This document shows positions 1 to 6,946 of a DNA stretch of 8,702 nucleotides, piece after piece. Every line of letters starts with the position of its first letter. The first letter of the stretch is position 1. This stretch comes from Mucilaginibacter_A sp050954865 (lineage in GTDB: Bacteria > Bacteroidota > Bacteroidia > Sphingobacteriales > Sphingobacteriaceae), in assembly GCA_050954865.1 (NCBI GenBank), contig JBPBQN010000277.1, positions 1-8,702 on the forward strand, given 5' to 3'. A model generated the notes under the pieces. The model had not been told where the DNA came from. It made no database searches and was given only the letters and a program-made list of their open reading frames with translations. Position numbers and translations under genes: made by a program.

Positions 1-508
1 GTTGGAAATTTCGGCTTTGCGGACTGATTTTTATTTCATCCACCGCCTGATTAAATTCTTCGCGGTTGATAAAACGTTGCTGTTTGCCTTCAAAATCCTG
101 CGTAATCAGTTGAAAACGATCGTTTAAACCATATGCAGATGCAATTTCTTTGGCGCGGCGTTTGGCTTCATCCAGCAGCGAACCTTCACGGTTTTGGGTT
201 TCCATGGAGTAAGAATTATCCAAAAAAATGCTTACCAACTGTTGTTTTCCAATGTTTCCCGCTTGTCCCGAAGGTAAAAACGGTTTTGCAAAAGCCATCA
301 CCAGGAAAAACAAAGCAAGTATTCGGGCGGCCAGAATCAGCAGGTTTTTAAGATTGCTGCGCGAAGATTGCTGCTTTTGTACATCCTTTAAAAACTGTAC
401 ATTAGAAAAATAAACTTTTTTGTACTGCCGGAAATTGAACAGGTGAATGATGACCGGAACGGTCAGCGCAAACAAAGCAAACAGAAAGCCGGGGTACAAA
501 AATGCCAT
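1..508 (-). CDS. BatA-like VWA-domain membrane protein, N-terminal part (runs off left edge)
   Basis: The reverse strand encodes 169 residues from an ATG at 508-506 with no stop before the window edge, so the C-terminus is missing. Residues about 3-23 (start MAFLYPGFLFALFAL) form a first membrane segment. A basic stretch with FNFRQYKKVYFSNV follows, and a second membrane segment lies at about 55-76. This is the layout of the aerotolerance-regulator N-terminal (BatA) domain. A von Willebrand A fold then begins at VSIFLDNSYSM, where Asp97, Ser99 and Ser101 make the D-x-S-x-S metal-binding (MIDAS) motif. Such proteins are inner-membrane anchored, and in Bacteroidota they often belong to batABCDE-type or MoxR-linked clusters; their exact role is unsettled. 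The gene is divergent from the dehydrogenase gene at 587. The family call is firm; the precise subtype is not, because the rest is unseen. Confidence 0.88.
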   Translation of the reverse strand, partial: MAFLYPGFLFALFALTVPVIIHLFNFRQYKKVYFSNVQFLKDVQKQQSSRSNLKNLLILAARILALFFLVMAFAKPFLPSGQAGNIGKQQLVSIFLDNSYSMETQNREGSLLDEAKRRAKEIASAYGLNDRFQLITQDFEGKQQRFINREEFNQAVDEIKISPQSRNFQ

Positions 509-516
509 GGATTATC

Positions 517-524
517 CAAAGATA
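517..524 (-). promoter_or_regulatory. Putative -7 element (TATCTTTG) of the BatA-like gene
   Basis: On the minus strand TATCTTTG is a perfect match to the Bacteroidota -7 consensus TAnnTTTG. It lies 8 bases before the ATG at 508, so the leader would be only a few bases. I see no convincing TTG-type -33 element at the usual distance of about 19 bases, so the call rests on the -7 match and its position in a divergent intergenic gap. Confidence 0.45.
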
Positions 525-566
525 TAAAAAACAATCTCCGCTTTCAGGCATTTCCAAAATGTAGCA

Positions 567-581
567 TTTTATCTGATAAAA
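567..581. repeat. 15-bp near-perfect palindrome in the divergent intergenic gap
   Basis: TTTTATC-T-GATAAAA is an inverted repeat with 7-base arms and a single central base. It lies 5 bases before the dehydrogenase ATG (587) and between two divergent genes. The shape and position suit a regulator operator, but it is AT-only apart from one C and one G, so chance is possible. No regulator gene is nearby. Confidence 0.35.
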
Positions 582-586
582 ACAGT

Positions 587-1357
587 ATGAATTTAGCAGG
601 AAACACAATTTTAATTACCGGCGGAACATCCGGACTGGGTTTGGCTTTTGCCGAAAAATTTATGGAAGCCGGTAGCAAAGTAATTATTTGCGGAAGACGT
701 GAAAACCGCCTAACCGATCTCCGCCAGAAATATCCAGATTTAATAACCAAAACCTGCGATGTTGCCGTTGCTGCAGAACGGGAAAAACTGGCCAGCTGGG
801 TTTTGCAAAATCACCCCGAAATCAATATTTTGATGAACAACGCCGGCGTGCAACTGCATTTGGATATGACGAAGCCAGTAGATTTAAGCAGGGTTTATAC
901 AGAAATTGAGACTAATGTAGTTGCGCCAATTCATCTGACTTCTCTTTTTGCCCAGCATTTAGCAACCAGACCAGAAGCAGCTATCATCAATATTTCATCA
1001 GGTTTGGCTTTTGCGCCTCTGGCTTTTATGCCGGTTTATTGCGCTACCAAAGCGGCGGTACACTCGGTTACGTTATCGTTGCGGCATCAGCTTAAAAATA
1101 CTTCAGTAAAAGTTTTTGAAATTGCGCCGCCTGCGGTAGATACAGAGTTGGGGCATGACCGAAGAGATGACAAAGAGCAATCGCATGGCGGCATGCCGAT
1201 TGCAGATTTTATTGCAGAAGCGATGGAAGCTTTGCAAAACGATGTTTTTGAGGCCCCGATCGGGATGGCAAAAGGGTTGCGCGAAAAACGGGAAACCATT
1301 TTTGAAGCGATGAACAATCAGGCTCCGGAAACCTTGCTTGTCAATCACGAACAATAA
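587..1357 (+). CDS. DltE-like short-chain dehydrogenase/reductase
   Basis: This 256-residue protein is a classical SDR oxidoreductase using NAD(P)H in the cytosol. The Rossmann motif TGGTSGLG spans residues 11-18, NNAG is at 84-87, the catalytic Ser is Ser138, and YCATK gives Tyr151 and Lys155, with the standard 13-residue Ser-Tyr spacing. Blocks such as ILITGGTSGLGLAFAEKF, VIICGRRENRL and the stretch around PVYCATKAAVHS closely resemble Bacillus DltE from memory. DltE has no firm substrate, and no D-alanylation genes (dltABCD) are visible here, so the name marks similarity only. I chose ATG 587 because the SDR fold begins at once (MNLAGNTILITGG). The open frame extends back to 443, but that would overlap the divergent gene with non-SDR sequence. 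It is the first gene of a same-strand run; the next starts 35 bases later. Substrate unknown. Confidence 0.88.
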   Translation: MNLAGNTILITGGTSGLGLAFAEKFMEAGSKVIICGRRENRLTDLRQKYPDLITKTCDVAVAAEREKLASWVLQNHPEINILMNNAGVQLHLDMTKPVDLSRVYTEIETNVVAPIHLTSLFAQHLATRPEAAIINISSGLAFAPLAFMPVYCATKAAVHSVTLSLRHQLKNTSVKVFEIAPPAVDTELGHDRRDDKEQSHGGMPIADFIAEAMEALQNDVFEAPIGMAKGLREKRETIFEAMNNQAPETLLVNHEQ

Positions 1358-1392
1358 ATTTATATTCAACTGCAGAATCAATCTATTTCAAC

Positions 1393-2862
1393 ATGAAAAA
1401 AATATTTTCCATACTGTTTTTAGCAGGTATTTCTTTGCAAAGCTATAGTCAGGTAGCTTCTAAAACTTCTTCGGCAAATAATCCTCCCGAATTATCCCTA
1501 ATAAAAGAAGCAGAACTTAAAAAAGATATTTTTGAACTGGCCGGAGATGCTTTCCGCGGAAGGCGCGCCGGAACGCCAGACGAATTGCGCGCAGCCGTTT
1601 GGGTTGCGCAAAAAGCGATGGAAGCTGGTTTGAAACCTGCCGGTGATGATGGCACGTATTTTCAGTTTTATAATCTGAAAAGAACGATTGTAGCGGATGA
1701 CGGCAAGTTTTCCATCAACCAAAAAAACCTGGAATTGTGGAAACAGGTGTGGCCAACGCAAACGCTGGAAACGCATTTGAACGGACCGATTTTGTGGCTG
1801 AATTCCATGGCAGATACGACCAAAGATTTGCAGGGCAAAATTGTGGCGGTAAAAATAGTACCGCCAAATCCGCTGCCGGTTTCGTGGATGAGTTTGTGGG
1901 GATTGCGTTACACTTCGCTTGCGGTTCGGCAGCAAAGTCTGGCTTTGCGCCGGAAAGGTGCGGCGGCTGTAATTTTGGTGGCCGATCAGCAAACGGAAAA
2001 ATCACTTGGTTTTGTTGGCCATAATTACCAGGAAGGTTTGTACCAACTGCAAGGCACGCCGGCATCTACCCAAAAACCGCTGCCGGTAATGTTGGTTTTG
2101 AGTTCTTTTGCGAGTGATTTGCAGCAGGCAAATGCAACGGTTAAAATTGATTTCCGGGCAGAAACAAACCTGTACCCATCTGTAAATGTGGTGGCAAAAG
2201 CGGTTGGAACTGATCCTCAGCTTAAAAATGAATACGTATTGTTCAGCGGACACCATGATCATGATGGCGTGGGCGTTCCGGTTGATCGTGATTCGATCTG
2301 GAACGGCGCGGATGACAATGCTTCGGTTACAGTTGGTATGCTGGCGATTGCGCGAGCCTGGAGTGCAAAACCCGGCAAACGTTCGGCTTTATTTGTTTGG
2401 CACGGTGCAGAAGAACGCGGTTTGCTGGGTTCGCGCTGGTACGCCGCACATCCAACGGTAAAAAAAGAAGCGATTGTGGCGGTTTTAAACGGCGACATGA
2501 TTGGCCGGAACGCGCCAGATTCTGCGGCTTTGCTCGGCACAACTTCTCATAAAAACTCTACGCAATTAGTGGATATGGCGATGAAAGCCAACCAGAATTT
2601 AACGCATTTTAAGGTTGATTTTTCCTGGGACGATGCCAAACATCCTGAAAACTGGTACTTCCGCAGCGATCATTTACCTTATGCGCAGGCCGGGATTCCT
2701 TCCATATTTTTCACCACGTTGCTGCACAAAGATTATCATACGCCAAAAGATGAACCAGATCGCATCGACTTAACCAAACTCGCTAAAATGAGCAAATGGA
2801 TGTATGCTACCGGCTGGCTGGTTTCGCAAACTCCACAAAAACCGGAGCTGGATAAAAAGTAA
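1393..2862 (+). CDS. Secreted M28-family zinc metallopeptidase with PA-like insert
   Basis: This 489-residue protein starts with a signal peptide (MKKIFSILFLAGISLQSYSQ, probable cut after Gln20), so it acts in the periplasm or outside the cell. Residues about 45-95 (FRGRRAGTPDELRAA...) are the usual N-terminal lead of Bacteroidota M28 enzymes. A PA-like region at about 130-240 follows. The two-zinc peptidase core carries the expected residues: His287 and Asp289 in GHHDHDG, the Asp307/Asp308 pair in NGADDNAS, catalytic Glu340 and Glu341 in HGAEERG, Asp368 in NGDMIGRN, and His449 in KDYHTPKDEPD. The full metal and catalytic set is present, so it should be an active aminopeptidase or carboxypeptidase-like exopeptidase; the peptide preference cannot be read from sequence. 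It is followed after only 3 bases by the radical-SAM gene, which suggests co-transcription. Confidence 0.93.
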   Translation: MKKIFSILFLAGISLQSYSQVASKTSSANNPPELSLIKEAELKKDIFELAGDAFRGRRAGTPDELRAAVWVAQKAMEAGLKPAGDDGTYFQFYNLKRTIVADDGKFSINQKNLELWKQVWPTQTLETHLNGPILWLNSMADTTKDLQGKIVAVKIVPPNPLPVSWMSLWGLRYTSLAVRQQSLALRRKGAAAVILVADQQTEKSLGFVGHNYQEGLYQLQGTPASTQKPLPVMLVLSSFASDLQQANATVKIDFRAETNLYPSVNVVAKAVGTDPQLKNEYVLFSGHHDHDGVGVPVDRDSIWNGADDNASVTVGMLAIARAWSAKPGKRSALFVWHGAEERGLLGSRWYAAHPTVKKEAIVAVLNGDMIGRNAPDSAALLGTTSHKNSTQLVDMAMKANQNLTHFKVDFSWDDAKHPENWYFRSDHLPYAQAGIPSIFFTTLLHKDYHTPKDEPDRIDLTKLAKMSKWMYATGWLVSQTPQKPELDKK

Positions 2863-2865
2863 TTT

Positions 2866-3918
2866 ATGCCTGATTTCAACCCAAAACAAATTTTTTATAC
2901 GTCTGATGCTTTGAACAATCGTGGGAAAGATTTGGCGAGCCAGTTTCCGGAAGCGGTTTTGCAGGAAGTGAAGCAACACAACCAGTTGCTGGAAACGGAT
3001 TTGAACCATTATAAAGCCAAATCGGATTTGCTGGTTTTAGGGCGATTGAAATCGAAAGTAATCCGTGAAAGCGGCCGAAGTTCTGATTTTATTGCGCCAA
3101 GTCTGGCCAACGGCTGCTACGCCGGCTGCGCATATTGTTATGTTGATCGGCACAAAGCCATCAACCCAATTACAATTTTTACCAATACGGATGAAATTTT
3201 GGCTGCGGTAGATCAGCACGTGATGGCGCAACCCTGGCCGAAAGTTCCAAATCAAACCGATCCGATTTTTTACACCTATGATGTGGGTTGCAACTCTGAT
3301 TTGTCGGTTGACTATGCTATTTTTAGTGGTATAAAAACAGTATTGGAGTTTTTCAAAAATCATCCGCGGGCCAAAGCTACTTTTGCCACGAAGTTTGTGA
3401 ATGCGGATTTGCTCGATTTTGATCCGCAGAAAAAAGTACGGATCAGGTTGAGTTTGATGCCTGCGGAAATCAGCAAACTGGTGGATGTGCGGACGGATAA
3501 TATCGAAAAACGCATCCAATCCATCAACGCTTTTTTCGATGCGGGTTATGAAGTGCATGTCAACTTCTCTCCTGTTATTGTTTACGACCGCATCCGAAAT
3601 TCTAACCGCGACTGGCGCGAAGATTATCGCGAATTGTTCCGGCAGTTAAATGAAGCGGTTCGGCCGGAAGTGAAAGCGCAAATGCAATGCGAAGTCATCT
3701 TTTTAACGCATAACGAAGCGCAGCACATCACCAATTTAGGCATCAACCCAAAAGCGGAAGAACTGCTATGGCTGCCCGAATTTCAGGAAACGAAACGCAG
3801 CCAGTTTGGCGGCATCAACATCCGTTATCAGCATAAACTTAAAAGCCGCATGATTGATACTTTTGTAAATATGCTGACGGAAGAAATTCCGTGGTGCGGC
3901 ATCCGATACATTTTTTAG
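2866..3918 (+). CDS. Spore photoproduct lyase family radical-SAM protein
   Basis: This is a 350-residue radical-SAM protein. Cys84, Cys88 and Cys91 in NGCYAGCAYCYVDRH give the CxxxCxxC motif that holds a [4Fe-4S] cluster and cleaves S-adenosylmethionine. In Bacillus spore photoproduct lyase a cysteine (C141) donates hydrogen to the repaired thymine and lies in a CTSD context. Here Cys142 lies in GCNSDLSVD, an apparent equivalent, and the two tyrosines flanking the third cluster cysteine (Tyr90, Tyr92) are also kept. From memory, homologues of this length form a subfamily found in many non-spore-formers, where the substrate is not established. It starts 3 bases after the peptidase stop and is followed after 11 bases by the DinB-like gene. 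Membership of the family is firm. Whether it repairs spore photoproduct or another lesion is inference. Confidence 0.9.
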   Translation: MPDFNPKQIFYTSDALNNRGKDLASQFPEAVLQEVKQHNQLLETDLNHYKAKSDLLVLGRLKSKVIRESGRSSDFIAPSLANGCYAGCAYCYVDRHKAINPITIFTNTDEILAAVDQHVMAQPWPKVPNQTDPIFYTYDVGCNSDLSVDYAIFSGIKTVLEFFKNHPRAKATFATKFVNADLLDFDPQKKVRIRLSLMPAEISKLVDVRTDNIEKRIQSINAFFDAGYEVHVNFSPVIVYDRIRNSNRDWREDYRELFRQLNEAVRPEVKAQMQCEVIFLTHNEAQHITNLGINPKAEELLWLPEFQETKRSQFGGINIRYQHKLKSRMIDTFVNMLTEEIPWCGIRYIF

Positions 3919-3929
3919 CATACTTTTTT

Positions 3930-4436
3930 ATGGCAGAAACACAGCCGGAAGTTTGGCTTCGCGGTGCACAAAATGAGTTTCCGGTTTTATTGCAACCCAT
4001 CGCTTTTGCATTGCAGCAGGCGCAGGAAGATGTACATAAATACACTGTAAATTTCCCTGATCAGCTGCTTTTTGAACGGCTGGGCGGCGCTGCTTCTCCG
4101 GCTTTTCATCTGCAACATTTAACCGGCGTTTTGGATCGAATGTTTACTTATGCGGAAGGAAAAGTTTTGAGCGAAGAACAATTAAACTGGCTCAACTCCG
4201 AAGGAAAAAACAGTGTTTTTTCGGTGCAACAATTAGTCGAAATATTTGATACACGGATCGAAGTTTCGCTTCAAAAACTAAAACGCATCGATACAAAAAC
4301 TTTAACTGAACCGCGCGGCGTTGGCCGAAAGCAGTTGCCTTCCACCGTTTTTGGTTTGCTGCTACATGCCGCTGAACATACACAGCGGCATGTCGGGCAG
4401 CTTTTGGTTACGGTTAAGGTTTTGACGAAGGCTTAA
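3930..4436 (+). CDS. DinB-superfamily metal-binding protein
   Basis: This 168-residue protein is a predicted four-helix bundle of the DinB/YfiT type. Candidate metal ligands are His60 and His63 in SPAFHLQHLTGVLDRM and the C-terminal HxxxH formed by His150 and His154 in LLLHAAEHTQRHVGQL. These match the three-histidine site of the superfamily. Characterised members include thiol-dependent transferases and hydrolases that use bacillithiol or mycothiol. The Bacillus prototype is DNA-damage-inducible, though its biochemical role is unproven. I chose ATG 3930: an upstream in-frame ATG at 3891 would overlap the preceding gene by 28 bases and add a non-family leader. It ends the same-strand run and is convergent with the amidase gene, with 21 bases between the stops and no clear terminator there. 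The reaction cannot be deduced. Confidence 0.83.
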   Translation: MAETQPEVWLRGAQNEFPVLLQPIAFALQQAQEDVHKYTVNFPDQLLFERLGGAASPAFHLQHLTGVLDRMFTYAEGKVLSEEQLNWLNSEGKNSVFSVQQLVEIFDTRIEVSLQKLKRIDTKTLTEPRGVGRKQLPSTVFGLLLHAAEHTQRHVGQLLVTVKVLTKA

Positions 4437-4457
4437 TTTTAGTCGGTAAAAACAGCA

Positions 4458-5624
4458 TCAAGCATCCCAGAACTCAAACTTACGGTTGGTGAAAATAGAT
4501 TTCGGAATCATCGCGTTTACGCCAACGGTTTGATCTACAACCTGTGTTACTTCAAAATCCACGCCGGTGCTGCAAATGGATAATGCTTCGTTAAAGGTGT
4601 AACCCAACTCATCTTTGATAAAATTACAGGCATTTAATGTCGCATTTTTCATGGCCTGTCGCAAATCTTTATCCAAGCCAACAGCAATAAAATGAGTTGG
4701 CGTTTCGGCGCGCGGATCCGTAATTTTCTTGTTTTTGTGGATCACAAATTTGGCAACTAAAGTTAACGATGCTTCAATTGCCACGCCGCTCACTTCGCCC
4801 GTTCCCTGCGCGGTATGGCAATCGCCGGTTGTAAATAATCCGCCAGAAACTGAAACCGGCAAAAACAAGGAAGTGCCTTTTACCAAGCGTTTCAAATCCA
4901 AGTTTCCGCCGTAAAATGCTGGCGGAATGGAACTTATCCGACCTAATTCTGCTGGCGGAGAAAGTGCCATCACCCCAAAAAATGGTTTTAGCGGAATTTC
5001 AATTCCTTCTTTAAAAGAGCCGAATTTTTTGTTTTTATCGTAACGGTAAACAAAAGTTTCGGGTGTTTTAATATCGTCAGGAATGGCACCGCCGCCCGGC
5101 CAAACGCTGTTTACACCATAATTACTGCGGATCAAAATATCCTGAATCTGCACTTCCAGCATATCCCCGGGTTCTGCGCCTTCAATAAAAACCGGTCCCG
5201 TTAAAATATGGCCGTGCAAGCCGGAAGGTTCTGGTTTGATGTTTTTTAAAATGGTGATGATTTCCTGCGCATGTTCATCAATCGGCAGGTTGTTTTTCTG
5301 GTAAAATTCTTCCGGATTTTTTTTGTTGATGCCAACGGTATTGATGGTTTCGATGGCTACAATTTGTCCGGGTTTTACGGTTGCAACGGGTTTTACATCA
5401 GCACCATAAAAACCGTTTACCATGTTTTCCGGGATGGTTCTGATCGTAATATCCGGTTTTAAAGTTTTGGCCGATGCTTCTTTTACCGGCATAAATTCAT
5501 GGAGATTGCTGGCTGTAGCAGCTAAACTTCCTAATGATAAAGCTGCAATTCCGCCTAAACTTGTTTTTTTGATAAAGTTACGGCGCGAATTTTCGGGTTG
5601 CTGATCAGGTAAATTTTTATTCAT
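4458..5624 (-). CDS. Tat-exported acetamidase/formamidase family protein
   Basis: This 388-residue protein has a twin-arginine signal: SRRNFIKK at residues 13-20 (Arg14-Arg15), a hydrophobic stretch GGIAALSLGSLAATA, and a possible cut near residue 38. It is therefore predicted to fold in the cytosol and be exported to the periplasm. The mature part matches the FmdA/AmdA family, which hydrolyses formamide or acetamide to ammonia and the acid. Family blocks seen are GPVFIEGAEPGDMLEVQI, PFFGVMALSPP, PAFYGGNLDLKRL, and the glycine-rich GDCHTAQGTGEVSG block with Asp268 and His270, likely part of the active or metal site. Length is normal. Most characterised relatives are cytosolic, so Tat export suggests a different, perhaps extracytoplasmic, amide substrate. 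It is transcribed divergently from the DUF4202 gene across a 120-base gap. The substrate is not known. Confidence 0.9.
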   Translation of the reverse strand: MNKNLPDQQPENSRRNFIKKTSLGGIAALSLGSLAATASNLHEFMPVKEASAKTLKPDITIRTIPENMVNGFYGADVKPVATVKPGQIVAIETINTVGINKKNPEEFYQKNNLPIDEHAQEIITILKNIKPEPSGLHGHILTGPVFIEGAEPGDMLEVQIQDILIRSNYGVNSVWPGGGAIPDDIKTPETFVYRYDKNKKFGSFKEGIEIPLKPFFGVMALSPPAELGRISSIPPAFYGGNLDLKRLVKGTSLFLPVSVSGGLFTTGDCHTAQGTGEVSGVAIEASLTLVAKFVIHKNKKITDPRAETPTHFIAVGLDKDLRQAMKNATLNACNFIKDELGYTFNEALSICSTGVDFEVTQVVDQTVGVNAMIPKSIFTNRKFEFWDA

Positions 5625-5732
5625 GGTTTTGTAGTATTGAGCGGATTACGTTTTTCTAAAATTAAAAAATTAAATCCGGCAGAAAAGTATTTTCTGTGAT
5701 ACAATCCATTTATAAATCGTGCTTAATTATTG

Positions 5733-5740
5733 TATCTTTA
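5733..5740 (+). promoter_or_regulatory. Putative -7 element (TATCTTTA) of the DUF4202 gene
   Basis: TATCTTTA differs from the Bacteroidota -7 consensus TAnnTTTG only in the last base and ends 4 bases before the ATG at 5745. If transcription starts a few bases downstream, as is usual for this element, the mRNA would begin at or next to the start codon. No clear -33 TTG is visible at 17-23 bases upstream. The same arrangement occurs before the gene at 7431. Confidence 0.4.
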
Positions 5741-5744
5741 AAGC

Positions 5745-6332
5745 ATGTCATCTCCAAAACTTCAACAGGCGTTTGCCAAATTTGATGCTTACAATGCCAA
5801 AGATCCGAACCAGGAAATCTCCGAAGAAAAAACCTATCCAAAAGAAGTATTGTATGCCGAACGGATGACGAAAAAGCTGAACGATTACGCGTCCGATTCG
5901 CCGGAATACATGCAGCTGGCCGTGCGATGCCAGCACATTGGCCGCTGGGAAATTGCCCGTAATGTTTACCCGATGGACCGGCCGGGATATTTAACGTGGC
6001 GTAGTCAGCTTAAACTGCACCATACTAAAGTTGCCGGACCGATTTTGCAGGAATGTGGTTATGATGAAGAAACGATCAGCAAGGTAAAAGCATTATTGTT
6101 GAAGAAGAATCTACAGCAAAATACTGATACACAATTGATTGAAGATGTAATCTGTTTGGTTTTTGTAGAATATTACCTAGATGATTTTTCGCGGCAGCAC
6201 AGCGAAGAAAAAATGCTTGATATTGTACGGAAAACGCTGAAAAAGATTTCTCCGCAGGGAATTGAGGCAGCATTGAAAATACACATGACGGAACATGTGA
6301 AAAGCCTGATTATGAAAGCCACAGCATCGTAA
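5745..6332 (+). CDS. DUF4202 domain-containing protein
   Basis: This 195-residue cytosolic protein has no signal peptide or membrane segment. It matches the DUF4202 family by memory of its conserved blocks: FAKFDAYNAKDPN near the start, YPKEVLYAERMTKKL, the QHIGRWEIARNVYPMDRPGYL block at about 62-84, LKLHHTKVAGPIL, and IEDVICLVFVEYYLDDF. The conserved His/Arg/Trp block and the later Glu-Asp pair suggest a metal-dependent HD-like helical fold, but no activity is established for the family as far as I know. Length is normal for the family. The gene is divergent from the Tat amidase gene, and 108 bases separate it from the OsmC gene downstream, so co-transcription with OsmC is possible but unproven. 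The start at 5745 is supported by the family's typical N-terminus and the promoter-like element just before it. Confidence 0.87.
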   Translation: MSSPKLQQAFAKFDAYNAKDPNQEISEEKTYPKEVLYAERMTKKLNDYASDSPEYMQLAVRCQHIGRWEIARNVYPMDRPGYLTWRSQLKLHHTKVAGPILQECGYDEETISKVKALLLKKNLQQNTDTQLIEDVICLVFVEYYLDDFSRQHSEEKMLDIVRKTLKKISPQGIEAALKIHMTEHVKSLIMKATAS

Positions 6333-6364
6333 TGATGTTGTTATAATCATCATTCTTGATCAAG
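6331..6364 (+). repeat. Hairpin plus palindrome after the DUF4202 gene
   Basis: AATGATG (6331-6337) and CATCATT (6348-6354) can pair as a 7-bp stem with a 10-base loop. The 10-bp palindrome CTTGATCAAG (6355-6364) follows directly. The stem is GC-poor and has no T-run after it, so it is a weak terminator at best. An operator or mRNA-end structure is equally possible. Confidence 0.3.
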
Positions 6365-6440
6365 ATTAATATGAATGAAATGCTCAAAACAATCTACTTT
6401 TCTACTACGTTTACAAGCAAAATTAAATAGCAGGACCCAC

Positions 6441-6863
6441 ATGAAAAGAAATGCAACCGCCGTTTGGAACGGTACCGGAAAAGATGGAAACGGAAAATTA
6501 GACACACAAAGTGGTGTTTTAAAAGGCAGCCAGTTTTCTTACAAAACCCGTTTTGAAGATGGCATCGGCACAAACCCGGAAGAATTGATTGCAGCTGCAC
6601 ATGCTGGTTGTTTTTCGATGAAACTGAGTTTCAATATTTCTGCAGAAGGTATTACTCCTGACGAAATTAATACCAAAGCAGATGTAAATTTAAACCCGGA
6701 AAAAGGCGAAATTGATGTAATACATTTAACGGTAAAAGTAAAAGCTGCCGGTTTATCCAAAGATAAATTTGATGAACTGGTTGCAGATGCTAAAGAAAAC
6801 TGCCCAGTTTCTAAAGTTTTAAAAGGAGCTGCCATTACCTTGGATGCGGAACTACTAGGATAA
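6441..6863 (+). CDS. OsmC-family peroxidase (OsmC/Ohr superfamily)
   Basis: This 140-residue protein is a thiol peroxidase of the OsmC subfamily, which reduces organic and hydrogen peroxides in the cytosol using a cysteine pair. Cys57 in AAAHAGCFSMKLS is the expected peroxidatic residue and Cys121 in KENCPVSKVLKG the resolving one. The N-terminal KRNATAVWNGTGKDGNGKLDTQSG and the GTNPEELIAAAHAGCF block are typical of OsmC rather than Ohr. I chose ATG 6441, where the conserved MKRNATAVW begins and an AGGA lies 5 bases upstream. The frame extends back to 6375, but that 22-residue lead is not family-like. A weak promoter-like TACGTTTA lies at 6406-6413. A strong terminator follows the gene, so it ends its transcript. 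Likely role: peroxide or envelope-stress defence. Confidence 0.92.
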   Translation: MKRNATAVWNGTGKDGNGKLDTQSGVLKGSQFSYKTRFEDGIGTNPEELIAAAHAGCFSMKLSFNISAEGITPDEINTKADVNLNPEKGEIDVIHLTVKVKAAGLSKDKFDELVADAKENCPVSKVLKGAAITLDAELLG

Positions 6864-6883
6864 ATTCAACAGCAAAACATTAG

Positions 6884-6912
6884 AAAAGTGAGGCTAAAAG
6901 CTTCACTTTTTT
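6884..6912 (+). terminator. Intrinsic terminator after the OsmC gene
   Basis: AAAAGTGAGGC (6884-6894) pairs with GCTTCACTTTT (6900-6910) as an 11-bp stem with one G-T wobble and the 5-base loop TAAAA. The T-run continues through 6912. It starts 20 bases after the OsmC stop. Because the A/T tracts are symmetrical it could also work on the opposite strand, but no convergent gene lies there. Confidence 0.88.
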
Positions 6913-6946
6913 GTTTAACACGCTTCATCAATTCAATGATTTAAAG

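Noticed and set aside
443..586. Upstream extension of the dehydrogenase frame to an ATG at 443
   Set aside because: It would overlap the divergent BatA-like gene and add 48 residues with no SDR similarity; the fold starts at the ATG at 587.
1498..1992. 164-residue open frame on the minus strand inside the peptidase gene
   Set aside because: It lies antisense to a well-supported M28 gene, is rich in Arg, Gln and Phe as shadow frames are, and resembles no family.
3037..3558. 173-residue open frame on the minus strand inside the photolyase-family gene
   Set aside because: It is antisense to a gene with clear catalytic motifs, has no recognisable domain and is explained by codon bias of the sense strand.
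4437..4457. Possible bidirectional terminator between the convergent DinB-like and amidase genes
   Set aside because: The 21 bases contain no inverted repeat with a T-run, so termination must occur elsewhere or by another mechanism.
6371..6430. 19-residue upstream open frame (MNEMLKTIYF...) ending 10 bases before the OsmC start
   Set aside because: It could be a leader peptide, but there is no clear ribosome site, regulatory codon run or alternative hairpin; one short frame in AT-rich sequence is expected by chance.
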